A DNA stretch of 64,000 nt from Clostridiales bacterium (GTDB lineage: Bacteria > Bacillota > Clostridia > Christensenellales > Aristaeellaceae). The stretch covers positions 1,178,001 to 1,242,000 of the forward strand of contig CP069419.1 of NCBI GenBank assembly GCA_017569285.1, read 5' to 3'. This document shows positions 15,368 to 23,700 of the stretch, in pieces. Each line of letters opens with the position of its first letter. Position 1 is the stretch's first letter. The position numbers were made by a program, and so were the translations under genes. The notes beneath the pieces were generated by a model. That model searched no databases. It was not told the origin of the DNA and was given only the letters and a program-made list of their open reading frames with translations.

Positions 15368-16820
15368 GGTCAATTTCCTCCCTTGACCGGATCGGGATCA
15401 CAAAGGATACCTCCGTCCCCTCCGGACCGGATTTAAGGGTCAGCCCCTTCTTCTTTCCATAGTACAGCCGGATGCGCATGTCCACGTTCCGCAGGCCGAA
15501 TCCGGAATAACCCGGCTCCAGCGCTGCCTGCAGGCTCGGCTTTTCGGCATCCAGCGCCCTGCGGATTTCCTTCAGCTGTTCCGGTGCCATACCCTTGCCG
15601 GTATCCGTCACAGTAAAGCGCATCAGCGCGCCTTCCGCCTGCATGCGCACGGTGATCCGCCCGCCGCCGCGCTTTTCCTTGATGCCGTGGTACAGTGCAT
15701 TTTCCACCAGCGGCTGCAGCAGCAGCTTCAGCATGTATACGTTCTCCATCCCCTCCGGGGAATCCACATCATAGTTCAGGATATCCCGGTACCGGGTCTG
15801 CTGGATGCTCAGGTAAGCGGATACATGCTTCAGCTCCTGGGTCACCGGGATCCAGTCCGCGCCGGAGGACAGGGAGATGCGGAAGAAGTCGCTCAGGTTC
15901 CGTGTCAGGCGCACCACCTCGTCGCCCTTCCCGCTTTCTGCCTGCCATACGATCGCGTCCAGCGTGTTGTACAGGAAGTGCGGGTTGATCTGCGCCTGCA
16001 GCGTCCGCAGTTCGGCCTTCGCCAGGTGTTCCTGGTTCCGCCGGGTTTCCGCGATCAGGGTTTCCAGCCGTTCCGCCATCTGGTTGATGTGCTCTGCCAG
16101 CTCCTGCAGTTCCTCCACGCCCAGGTCGCTCACCCGGTCGCGCAGGTCGCCCTCGGCGATCCGGCGCACCGTGGTTTCCAGGGAGGAAAGCGCCGTCCGG
16201 ATGTTGTCTGTCAGCCGGTTCATGGCAAACCGGGTATAGAACAGTGCCAGGATCAGCAGCAGGAATTCCGCGCCGGCCGTAATCAGCACCGCCCGGTTCA
16301 GGTGGGTGCTGGTCGCCCGGGCGTTCAGGATTTCCTGCCCGATAAACGCGTCCACCATGTCCGCCACCTGTGCGCCGATTTTGCGGATTTCATCCACGAT
16401 TTCGATGATTTCGTCAATCGGGATACCCTCCGCCATGCCGTCCCGGACCTTCAGGATATACTGCTCCAGCGTCTCCATTGTCCGCCGTGCCACCGTCAGC
16501 TGCAGGTGGCCGTTCCCGGAGGTTTCCGCCAGCAGCTCGTCCAGCGTCCCGTCCACCCGGGCAATCAGCTTCTCCGCGCCGCTGTCCGCGAATGAGGATC
16601 GCCCGGCCGCCACGGCAAACATATTTTCCGCCAGTGTGGTTTCCACCACCGGCTTCTGCTCCGCAGCCCGGTCCATCCGGCGGATCATCGCCTGGTACTG
16701 TTCCGAGTAGATAATCGTGGTAACCAGCCCGCCGATCACCGGCAGGATCAGCAGCAGCGCAATCGTGGTAACCGATATGCGCACCTGCCGGACAATGCTG
16801 GTCATTCTTTGCTGTGCCAT
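15339..16820 (-). CDS. Sensor histidine kinase, YesM/LytS-type
   Basis: Membrane histidine kinase of 493 aa. Two membrane helices (residues ~12-35 and ~175-197) enclose an extracytoplasmic, mainly helical sensor domain. A HAMP linker follows (~200-255), then the His_kinase motif LQAQINPHFLYNTLDAI with the phospho-acceptor His, and a HATPase_c domain with the N box (LVENALYHGIKEK), G1 (VTDTGKGM) and G2 (GYSGFGLRNVDMRI). It begins 2 bases after the binding-lipoprotein gene and overlaps the regulator gene. The helical sensor region could dock the lipoprotein at the membrane, as in three-component sugar sensors such as XylFII-LytS (known elsewhere; inferred here). Confidence 0.92.
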   Translation of the reverse strand: MAQQRMTSIVRQVRISVTTIALLLILPVIGGLVTTIIYSEQYQAMIRRMDRAAEQKPVVETTLAENMFAVAAGRSSFADSGAEKLIARVDGTLDELLAETSGNGHLQLTVARRTMETLEQYILKVRDGMAEGIPIDEIIEIVDEIRKIGAQVADMVDAFIGQEILNARATSTHLNRAVLITAGAEFLLLILALFYTRFAMNRLTDNIRTALSSLETTVRRIAEGDLRDRVSDLGVEELQELAEHINQMAERLETLIAETRRNQEHLAKAELRTLQAQINPHFLYNTLDAIVWQAESGKGDEVVRLTRNLSDFFRISLSSGADWIPVTQELKHVSAYLSIQQTRYRDILNYDVDSPEGMENVYMLKLLLQPLVENALYHGIKEKRGGGRITVRMQAEGALMRFTVTDTGKGMAPEQLKEIRRALDAEKPSLQAALEPGYSGFGLRNVDMRIRLYYGKKKGLTLKSGPEGTEVSFVIPIRSREEIDHDEGLSGRR

Positions 16821-16822
16821 GC

Positions 16823-17800
16823 TCAGAAGCCCTCCACCCGGGGATCTGTCAGGTCATCCAGGTCGGAGAATGCGCCTTCGTCCGGATGCGTGACCCGTGG
16901 GATATCCTTTCCCGCCTTCAGGTCCTGCACCAGCTTCATCACCTCGTCGCCCAGGTCCGGGGAGCACTGCACCACGCAGTTGATCTTCCCTGCCTTCAGC
17001 GCCTCCACTGCTTCCTTTTCGCCGTCCACCGTAATCAGGATGATATCCTGGGCCGGCCGGATTCCGTTCTTCTCCAGGATATCCAGCACGCCCAGCGTCA
17101 TGGAATCGTTGTGGGAGTAGATCACGTCGATTCCGTCTTTCCCGTATTTTTCCAGCAGGTAAGTCATGCATTCCTCGCCCTTCGAGCGCAGGAAATCCCC
17201 GCAGATGCTGTCGATGATTTCAAACCGGCTGTCCTCCCGGATCGCGTCCTGGAACCCGCGCTGCCGGTCCCGCATCGGGGTGGAGTCAAGTGTTCCGCTG
17301 ATCTCCGCGATCCGGACGTGGTCCATCTTCTCCGCGTCCGCCTTCCGGATCAGGTACTCCCCGGCCCGGCGGCCTTCCGCGTAGAAATCCGCGCCGACGA
17401 TCGCCGTGTACAGCGAATCCGCGTTCTCCGATTCGATCATCCGGTCCACCAGGATCACCGGGATGTTCGCCTGCTTCGCCTCGTTCAGCACATTGTCCCA
17501 CCCGGTTTCAACGATCGGTGAAAACACGATCACGTCCACCTGGTACGCGATAAAGGAGCGGATTGCTTCAATCTGCTTCTCCTGCTTCTGGTTGGCGTTT
17601 TCCATCATCAGGCCGAATCCGTACTGCTTTGCCGCGGCTTCCACGCTCTTCGTGTTGGCCATCCGCCAGGAGCTTTCCGCCCCCAGCTGGGAAAACCCGA
17701 CCACAATCGCGCGGCTTTCCGGGTCCGTCGGTTTTCCCGCACATCCGCCCAGCATGCCCAGCAGGATCACTGCCAGTATCATGATTGCGATTTTCCGCAT
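16823..17800 (-). CDS. Sugar-binding lipoprotein, likely sensor component
   Basis: Periplasmic-binding-protein fold (Peripla_BP_4) of 325 aa. The signal peptide ends in a lipobox (ILLGMLGGCAG), so it is tethered at the outer face of the membrane. It resembles the neighbouring YtfQ closely (QIEAIRSFIAYQVDVIVFSP, VETGWDNVLNEAK, LVDRMIES). The ATG at 17800 follows GGGGGAG by 5 bases. It is the first gene of an operon with the histidine kinase (2-base gap) and regulator but is separated by a terminator from the transporter genes. That position suggests that it reports the sugar to the kinase rather than feeding the importer, though it could do both. Confidence 0.85.
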   Translation of the reverse strand: MRKIAIMILAVILLGMLGGCAGKPTDPESRAIVVGFSQLGAESSWRMANTKSVEAAAKQYGFGLMMENANQKQEKQIEAIRSFIAYQVDVIVFSPIVETGWDNVLNEAKQANIPVILVDRMIESENADSLYTAIVGADFYAEGRRAGEYLIRKADAEKMDHVRIAEISGTLDSTPMRDRQRGFQDAIREDSRFEIIDSICGDFLRSKGEECMTYLLEKYGKDGIDVIYSHNDSMTLGVLDILEKNGIRPAQDIILITVDGEKEAVEALKAGKINCVVQCSPDLGDEVMKLVQDLKAGKDIPRVTHPDEGAFSDLDDLTDPRVEGF

Positions 17801-17843
17801 AAGCTCTCCCCCGGTTCGTTTTTTCTTCTGTCCTGCGCATTTG

Positions 17844-17878
17844 TGTATCATTATAGATACAAATTCCGGTTCGCGCAA
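17844..17878 (-). promoter_or_regulatory. Promoter of the sensor operon with overlapping palindrome
   Basis: On the minus strand TTGCGC (17878-17873), 17 bases, TATAAT (17855-17850). The -10 box is the spacer of a perfect inverted repeat TGTATC-N6-GATACA (17861-17844), which may be an operator. The IS200-like element begins about 70 bases further upstream, so the promoter is intact. Confidence 0.6.
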
Positions 17879-17947
17879 TCCCCTTCTCCCGGGACATATC
17901 CGCCGGTATACTCCGTGCGTCCCGGAACATGGGCGCAGAGTAAAGAT

Positions 17948-18635
17948 CCACCGGCATAGCCGGTGGCTTTTCTTATGCGGCCATAGGCCTAGAATACTAG
18001 CCCGCGCCCTCGCAGGCGCAATTACGGTCTGCCAACCGCGTAGACTGTTACTGGCCACCCGTAAACGGGTTATCGTTGGCCTTTCCCAGCATTGTTAACT
18101 GTTCTCCCATCTTGTCCTCTTCCAACTGATGCCGGATATACTCTGCGATTGCCTTAGTATTCTTTCCTACCGTATCTACGTAATACCCCCGGCACCAAAA
18201 TTCACGGTTCCTGTACTTGTACTTTAGTTCCCCAAACTTTTCGTAGATTAGCACACTGCTTTTTCCTTTCAGGTAACCCATGAAACTTGATACCGCTACC
18301 TTGGGTGGTATGCTCACCGACATGTGGATATGATCCGGGCATACCTCTGCTTCATGGATTTCTACACCTTTCCATTCACATAACTGTCGGATGATCTTTC
18401 CGATCTCCGTTTTCTTTTCCCCGTAAAACACCATCCTTCGATACTTCGGCGCAAACACTATGTGATATTTGCAGTTCCATCTCGTGTGTGCTAAACTCTG
18501 TAAGTCGTTAGCCATCTAATGACCTCCTTTTGCTCCTTTGCAGTTGGCAGACCGCATTGGCATTATAGCAAAAGGAGTTTCTCTTTCATTCGCATAGCTA
18601 TAAGCTCTCCCGAACCCCACGCCTAGCGTGGGGTT
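17948..18635 (-). mobile_element. IS200/IS605-family insertion sequence, tnpA only
   Basis: A compact element of about 0.7 kb bounded by subterminal imperfect-palindrome hairpins typical of the family: CCACCGGC-ATA-GCCGGTGG at 17948-17966 and AACCCCACGCC-TAGCGTGGGGTT at 18613-18635. Such elements end in hairpins recognised by the HUH transposase and make no target duplication, so exact ends are uncertain by some bases. A 12-base inverted repeat (CGGTCTGCCAAC at 18025-18036, reversed at 18543-18554) closely flanks tnpA. No tnpB is present. It sits between the sugar-sensor operon and the terminator of the surface-protein region. Confidence 0.8.
18048..18515 (-). CDS. tnpA: IS200/IS605-family transposase TnpA
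   Basis: Y1-type HUH single-strand transposase of 155 aa, the full family length. Visible: YHIVFAPKYRRMVFY in the first strand, the HUH metal motif in CPDHIHMSVSIPP, the VSSFMGYLKGKSS helix, FWCRGYYVDTVG, and the catalytic Tyr region in IAEYIRHQLEED. The ATG has AAAGGAGG 7 bases upstream. No frameshift is seen, so the element may still be active. Confidence 0.93.
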   Translation of the reverse strand: MANDLQSLAHTRWNCKYHIVFAPKYRRMVFYGEKKTEIGKIIRQLCEWKGVEIHEAEVCPDHIHMSVSIPPKVAVSSFMGYLKGKSSVLIYEKFGELKYKYRNREFWCRGYYVDTVGKNTKAIAEYIRHQLEEDKMGEQLTMLGKANDNPFTGGQ

Positions 18636-18644
18636 TTATGAATA

Positions 18645-18671
18645 CAAAAAGCCGGAGGCATCTGCCTCCGG
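18645..18671 (-). terminator. Terminator at the end of cassette 2
   Basis: On the minus strand CCGGAGGCA-GA-TGCCTCCGG is followed by CTTTTTG. It lies 50 bases after the stop of the solute-binding protein and closes the whole surface-protein region. The IS element ends only about 10 bases beyond it. Confidence 0.88.
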
Positions 18672-18720
18672 TTGGTTGGATGATGATTGGGTTGGGTCCG
18701 GCTGATGATTTCCCCCGCTG

Positions 18721-20679
18721 TTACGGAATTTCAGTCAGTTCCTCCGCAGCTTCTTCTTCCGGTACTTCCTCCACATACTCGGCCAGGTATGCGGGCACAA
18801 TCGCCTGTGCCCAGGTGCTCTTCGTGCCCACCGCGTAGTCATGCAGCGTATTGGTGTAGAAGTCAAAGTACACATTGGAGTAAACCGGCAGGATCGGAAG
18901 GGTCTCGTTGATCCGCTTCTGGAAATCCAGCCAGTTCTTCAGGTAGCTGAGGATATCGCCGGGTTCCGTCTCACGCATCTTCACCGCGCAGTCATACAGT
19001 TCTTTGTCCGAATGGTTCGTGTAGGACCAGTTGGGTGTGCCGTCCTCGTCGATGATGAACTGCACGGAAGGATCGAACACCAGCTCAAAGTTGCTGGCCA
19101 GGTAGATCATGTCCGCGCTCCGGTCTTCATCCTGCTTGTAGTATGTTTCCAGCAGCCGGCTCATTTCCATGGGCTCCAGCGTCAGCCTGATGCCGACCTG
19201 CTCCAGGTTGGGCACCAGGCGTTCCTGGAATACTTCCCCGATTTCGTTGCCTTCGGGATACAGCATCGTCAGCTCCAGGGTCACCTTTTCGCCTTCGATT
19301 TCCTTTTCCCGGATACCGTCTTCGTTGACCTTCCAGCCGTCTTCATCCAGCAGGGCAGCTGCTTTTTCCAGGTCTTCCGCGTATACGGTCAGGTCATCCA
19401 TGTTCAGCTCTTCCAGGGCTTCCTTCAGCTTTTCAAACTCGGCCTGGGCCTGCGCATCGCCTTCCTCCGGAGCTTCCAGTGGGGACGAGGTTCCGATTAC
19501 GGTTTCATACATCCACTGGCCGATTCCGTAATAGCCGTCCACCCGCAGGCCGTAGTCTCCGGCATAGTCTTTTGTCACCTGGTCCCGGTCCATGCACCAG
19601 GCAATCGCCTGCCGCACCTTTTCGCCGGATACAGCCGGTTTTTCGCACGCAAAGGCGATATAGCTCAGGCCGTTTCGGGTATAGTTTTCCACCAGGAAGG
19701 GATCTTCCTGCCGCAGGGCCAGGCCGGCGTCGATGGCATCCTTCCGCAGCACCTTGTTCAGCAGGCCGAACTCTCCGTTCTGCAGTTTTTCCACCATCGT
19801 CCCGTTCTCTGCCAGCGTATAGGTCAGGGAGGGAATTGTAGGCTTCACGCCGTTTTCATCTCCCTTAAAGAAGGGATTCAGGCTGAATTCGGCGGTGGTT
19901 CCGTCAAAGGAAGTCAGCGTGTACGGACCGGATACAACGGAGGGATGGCTGCAGTATCCCGTTTCCGGATCCAGCAGTGTTTCCCGAAGCAGCTCACCTG
20001 TAAATACAGGTTCTTCCAGCGTATCATCAATATTGGCCAGGTATACGCCCTCACCGTCATCCTTTACCTGGACGCCGGGGGCAATCACACGGATCGGATA
20101 GGGATTGCAGCGCAGCAATGCCAGTTCATAGAAGAACGGCAGGTATTCGCCCCGGAGGGTTACAACGAGAACGTTGTTTCCCTCAACCCGGACGCCTTTC
20201 AGTGCCTCTGTTTCACCGGAATGATATGCATCATATCCGAGCAGGTAGTCCGTCTGTGCCGGTACCGCGCCCAGTTCCGCTATTTCCGGGGAGATCTGCA
20301 GCAGGAAGGAGAACGCATAGTCCCATGCGGTAATCCGGCTGCCGTCAGAATAACGCAGGTCATTCGCGAGGATCAGCGCGAATGTCTCGTCTCCGGCCTG
20401 GTCCGTCATCGGCATTACTTCATTCACTACAGTCGGGTTGAAGGAGAACATGCTCTTTTCAGAGTTCCATACAACCAGGTTGTAGCCATGCAGCAGGTCC
20501 CGGACATCGGCGTCGCTTGTGGCGTTGCCCCACATGCCGGTAAAAAAGTCCCCGCGCATCTGCGTCGTATTGCCGACCACCAGGTGGTCATACAGGCCCT
20601 CTTCCGCTTCACCCATGGCGGCAGCCAGGGGAAGCACGGCCAGCATCAGCACGATCAGCCATGTTGCAAATTTCTTCAT
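18721..20679 (-). CDS. Family-5 extracellular solute-binding protein, cassette 2
   Basis: Large SBP_bac_5 (OppA/DppA-type) protein of 652 aa, a family that binds oligopeptides or similar solutes for ABC import. Signal peptide MKKFATWLIVLMLAVLPLAA is followed by AMGEAEEG, with no lipobox Cys. Family motifs: DVRDLLHGYNLVVWN, YSDGSRITAWDYAFSFLLQ, GYDAYHSGETEALKGVRV, AIAWCMDRDQVTKDYAGDYG. The start at 20679 is taken from the signal peptide; the ribosome site GGAAGG is rather far (12 bases). It has a clear paralog at 39144-41108. No permease or ATPase lies near either copy, and each follows a giant repeat protein, so it may serve as a capture protein or have taken a structural role (inference). 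Confidence 0.88.
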   Translation of the reverse strand: MKKFATWLIVLMLAVLPLAAAMGEAEEGLYDHLVVGNTTQMRGDFFTGMWGNATSDADVRDLLHGYNLVVWNSEKSMFSFNPTVVNEVMPMTDQAGDETFALILANDLRYSDGSRITAWDYAFSFLLQISPEIAELGAVPAQTDYLLGYDAYHSGETEALKGVRVEGNNVLVVTLRGEYLPFFYELALLRCNPYPIRVIAPGVQVKDDGEGVYLANIDDTLEEPVFTGELLRETLLDPETGYCSHPSVVSGPYTLTSFDGTTAEFSLNPFFKGDENGVKPTIPSLTYTLAENGTMVEKLQNGEFGLLNKVLRKDAIDAGLALRQEDPFLVENYTRNGLSYIAFACEKPAVSGEKVRQAIAWCMDRDQVTKDYAGDYGLRVDGYYGIGQWMYETVIGTSSPLEAPEEGDAQAQAEFEKLKEALEELNMDDLTVYAEDLEKAAALLDEDGWKVNEDGIREKEIEGEKVTLELTMLYPEGNEIGEVFQERLVPNLEQVGIRLTLEPMEMSRLLETYYKQDEDRSADMIYLASNFELVFDPSVQFIIDEDGTPNWSYTNHSDKELYDCAVKMRETEPGDILSYLKNWLDFQKRINETLPILPVYSNVYFDFYTNTLHDYAVGTKSTWAQAIVPAYLAEYVEEVPEEEAAEELTEIP

Positions 20680-20711
20680 CTGCGCACACATCCTTCCGAA
20701 ATGGGGTTCCC

Positions 20712-20741
20712 GCTCCTTCCGCCTGTGAAGGCGGAAGGAGC
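20712..20741 (-). other. Intercistronic hairpin, giant protein 2 to binding protein 2
   Basis: GCTCCTTCCGCC pairs perfectly with GGCGGAAGGAGC over a 6-base loop, without a T-run. It lies in the 79-base gap after the giant gene. No promoter is seen after it, so the binding protein is probably made by read-through or from a processed mRNA. Confidence 0.75.
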
Positions 20742-20758
20742 ATGCTGCATACTGGTAA

Positions 20759-23700
20759 TTATTCGTAGCAGTCACCGATGTTCAGGCTCACATTGCCAAG
20801 GCCCAGCGGGGTATCATACTCATCGAAGGGCACCAGGTTATCGCCGGGGATGTACAGCACCACAACGGTTACATCGTGGTTCGGCATCGTTCCCTGAACT
20901 GTCTTGATGGTGGGCGTATAGTTGGGAATACCAGGAGAATCAATACTGTAGTTTTCACCCGGTCTGCGGTTCACGACAGCGGTCGGAGCGGCAGGTCTGC
21001 CATCCAGGTACTCATACCGCACTGTCACGTTATAGGTCGCCGGTCCGCCACCGCCGCCAGTTACCCGGTTCGTCAGCGTAGTGACCTGTCCGACCGTCGT
21101 ATTGCTTTCCAGTGTATAGCCCACAACGGCTTCTTCTGTCCAGCTGTATGTGATTTCCTTGCCATCCGCGAACTTCGGCAGCTCATTTACCGTGATGCTC
21201 CAGTTGTTCGCTGCGTTCAGCTCAGCCTCCTGTACAGTGGTGTTACCGTTCTTCAGCTGTACGGTCAGCTTCACCGGACGTCTGCCCGCCGCATTGTTGT
21301 TGTCATTCCAGACCTTATTGATGGTGGCGTTGACAGTCTGGTACGTATAGCTGTTCGTAATCGTCTCGGTTCCGCTTACTGCTGCGGTCAGCTGGCCTTC
21401 ACCGTTGTCTGTTACGGTCACTTTCACCTTGGTGTCGTTGTCCGTGATGATCCAGCCGTATTCCGGCTTATAGTTGCCGACAACTTCAGAGATGCTGTAT
21501 TCAAACTCTCCGACTTCAGTGAATGTGATCTTGCCGAACGGAATCGTCTTTGTGCCGGCTTCATTTGCCGCGTAATTGACTGTAGCGGTCGGGGTTCCGG
21601 GCATCGGTGCGCCTGCGGTTTCCGCCTTCAGTGTGAAGTTGAAGCTGTAGGCTTCCCCGTCACCCTTCACCAGGATCAGGTTCTTCCGGCCAAACAGGGT
21701 CGCCGTATCCGTCGGATCCACCACAACAGGTTCCGCATTGTATTCATTCGTGATCTCACCGCCGGTTACCTGCGCATCCAGCGTACCGTCACCGTTATCC
21801 GTCACTTCAACCGTCACGGTCACCGGGCTGTTCGTTACCGTCCAGCCGGTCTCTGCCGTGTAGCCTTCCGTGTCTTCGGTGATTGTGTACTTGTACGTTC
21901 CGGCTGCCGTGTAGGTGATCTTTCCGAACGGAATCACCTTCACGCCGGTCTCAGCCGCTTCATAGCTCACGCTGGCAGTTGCGCCTTCGGGCATCGGAGC
22001 GCCGTCTTCTGCAGCCAGGGTGAAGCTGAATTCGTGATCCTTGCCGTCCTGGGTAGTCTTGGCCAGGTTCTTCTTACCGAATACAGTCTCAGCCTCTTCA
22101 TCCGTCGGATCAATCGTGATTTCCGCATCATACGTATTCTCGATTGTACCGCCGGTCACAGCCGCGCTCAGCGTGCCGTCGCCGTTGTCCGTCACTTCAA
22201 CCTTTACGGTTACCGGACTGCCGCTGGTTGTCCAGCCGTCGCCCGCATCCGCTTCAGTAATTGTGTACTCGTATGTTCCAGCCGCCTTGTAAGTGATCTT
22301 TCCGAACGGAATCACCTTGCTGCCGGTTTCGTCCGCTGCGTAGCTGACGCTCACCGCTGCACTCGCGGGCATCGGGGCTCCGGTCGTTACCGCCGCCAGC
22401 GTGAAGTCGAACTTCTGGCCTTCACCGTCTTCGGTGGTCTTCACCAGGTTCTTCTCGCCGAATACGGTCTTGGCTTCTTCATCCGTCGGGTCAATTGTGA
22501 TTTCCGCGTTGTACGCGTTCTCAATCGCGCCGCCGGTCACAGCCGCGCTCAGCGTACCGTCGCCGTTGTCCGTTACGACTACCTTCACGGTCGCCGGGCT
22601 GCCGGTTGTTGTCCAGCCCTTGCCCGCATCCGCTTCAGTGATCGTGTACTCATACGTTCCGGCTGCCTTATAGGTGATCTTCCCGAACGGAATCACCTGT
22701 TCGCCTGTCTTACCGGCTTCGTAGCTGACGCTCGCTGCCGCGCTCGCAGGCATCGGGGCGCCGGTCGTTACCGCCGCCAGCGTGAAGTCGAACTTCTGGG
22801 CCTCGCCGTCTTCCGTCGTCTTGGTCAGGTTCTTCCTGCCGAATACGGTCTTGGCCACTTCATCCGTCGGATCAATTGTGATTTCTGCGTTGTACGCGTT
22901 CTCAATCGCTCCGCCGGTCACAGCCGCGCTCAGCGTGCCATCGCCGTTGTCCGTTACGACGACCTTCACCGTCACCGGGCTGCCGGTTGTCGTCCAGCCC
23001 TTGCCCGCATCCGCTTCAGTGATCGTGTACTCGTACGTTCCGGCGGCCTTGTAGGTGATTTTTCCGAACGGAATCACCTGTTCGCCTGTCTTGCCGGCTT
23101 CGTAGCTGACGCTCGCAGCCGCGCTCGCAGGCATCGGCGTGGGAAGTTTGTCCGCCGTGGTGTTGGTTCCCGCCGTCAGCGTGAAGCTGAATGTCTGGGC
23201 CTTGCCGTCTTCCGTCGTCTTGGTCAGGTTCTTCTTGCCAAATACGGTCTTGGCTTCCTCATCCGTCGGATCAATCGTGATTTCCGCGTTGTACGCATTT
23301 TCAATTGCTCCGCCGGTCACGGCCGCGCTCAGCGTGCCGTCGCCGTTGTCCGTTACGACTACCTTCACGGATACCGGGCTGCCGCTGGTCGTCCAGCCCT
23401 TGCCCATCGCCGCTTCGGTAATGGTGTAATTGTACTCGCCAGCTGCCTTGTAGGTGATCTTTCCGAACGGAATCACCTGCTCTCCGGTCTTGCCGGCTTC
23501 GTAAGTTACGCTTGCCGCTGTGCTCGTGGGCATCGGCGTGGCAAGCTTGTCCGTCGTAGTGTTGGTTCCCGCCGTCAGCGTGAAGCTGAACGTCTGGTCC
23601 TTGCCGTCTTCAGTCGTCTTGGTCAGGTTCTTTCTGCCGAATACGGTCTTGGCTTCTTCATCCGTCGGATCAATCGTGATTTCCGCGTTGTACGCATTTT

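Noticed and set aside
18516-18720. A tnpB or guide-RNA (omega RNA) module with the IS element
   Set aside because: Only about 0.7 kb lies between the terminal hairpins and it holds tnpA alone; the remaining bases are hairpin, tnpA leader and the neighbouring terminator.
20759-20830. Sortase (LPXTG-type) anchoring of the giant proteins
   Set aside because: No LPXTG-like motif, hydrophobic helix or basic tail exists at either C-terminus; LPTPMP inside the FctA repeats is a repeat sequence, not a sorting signal.
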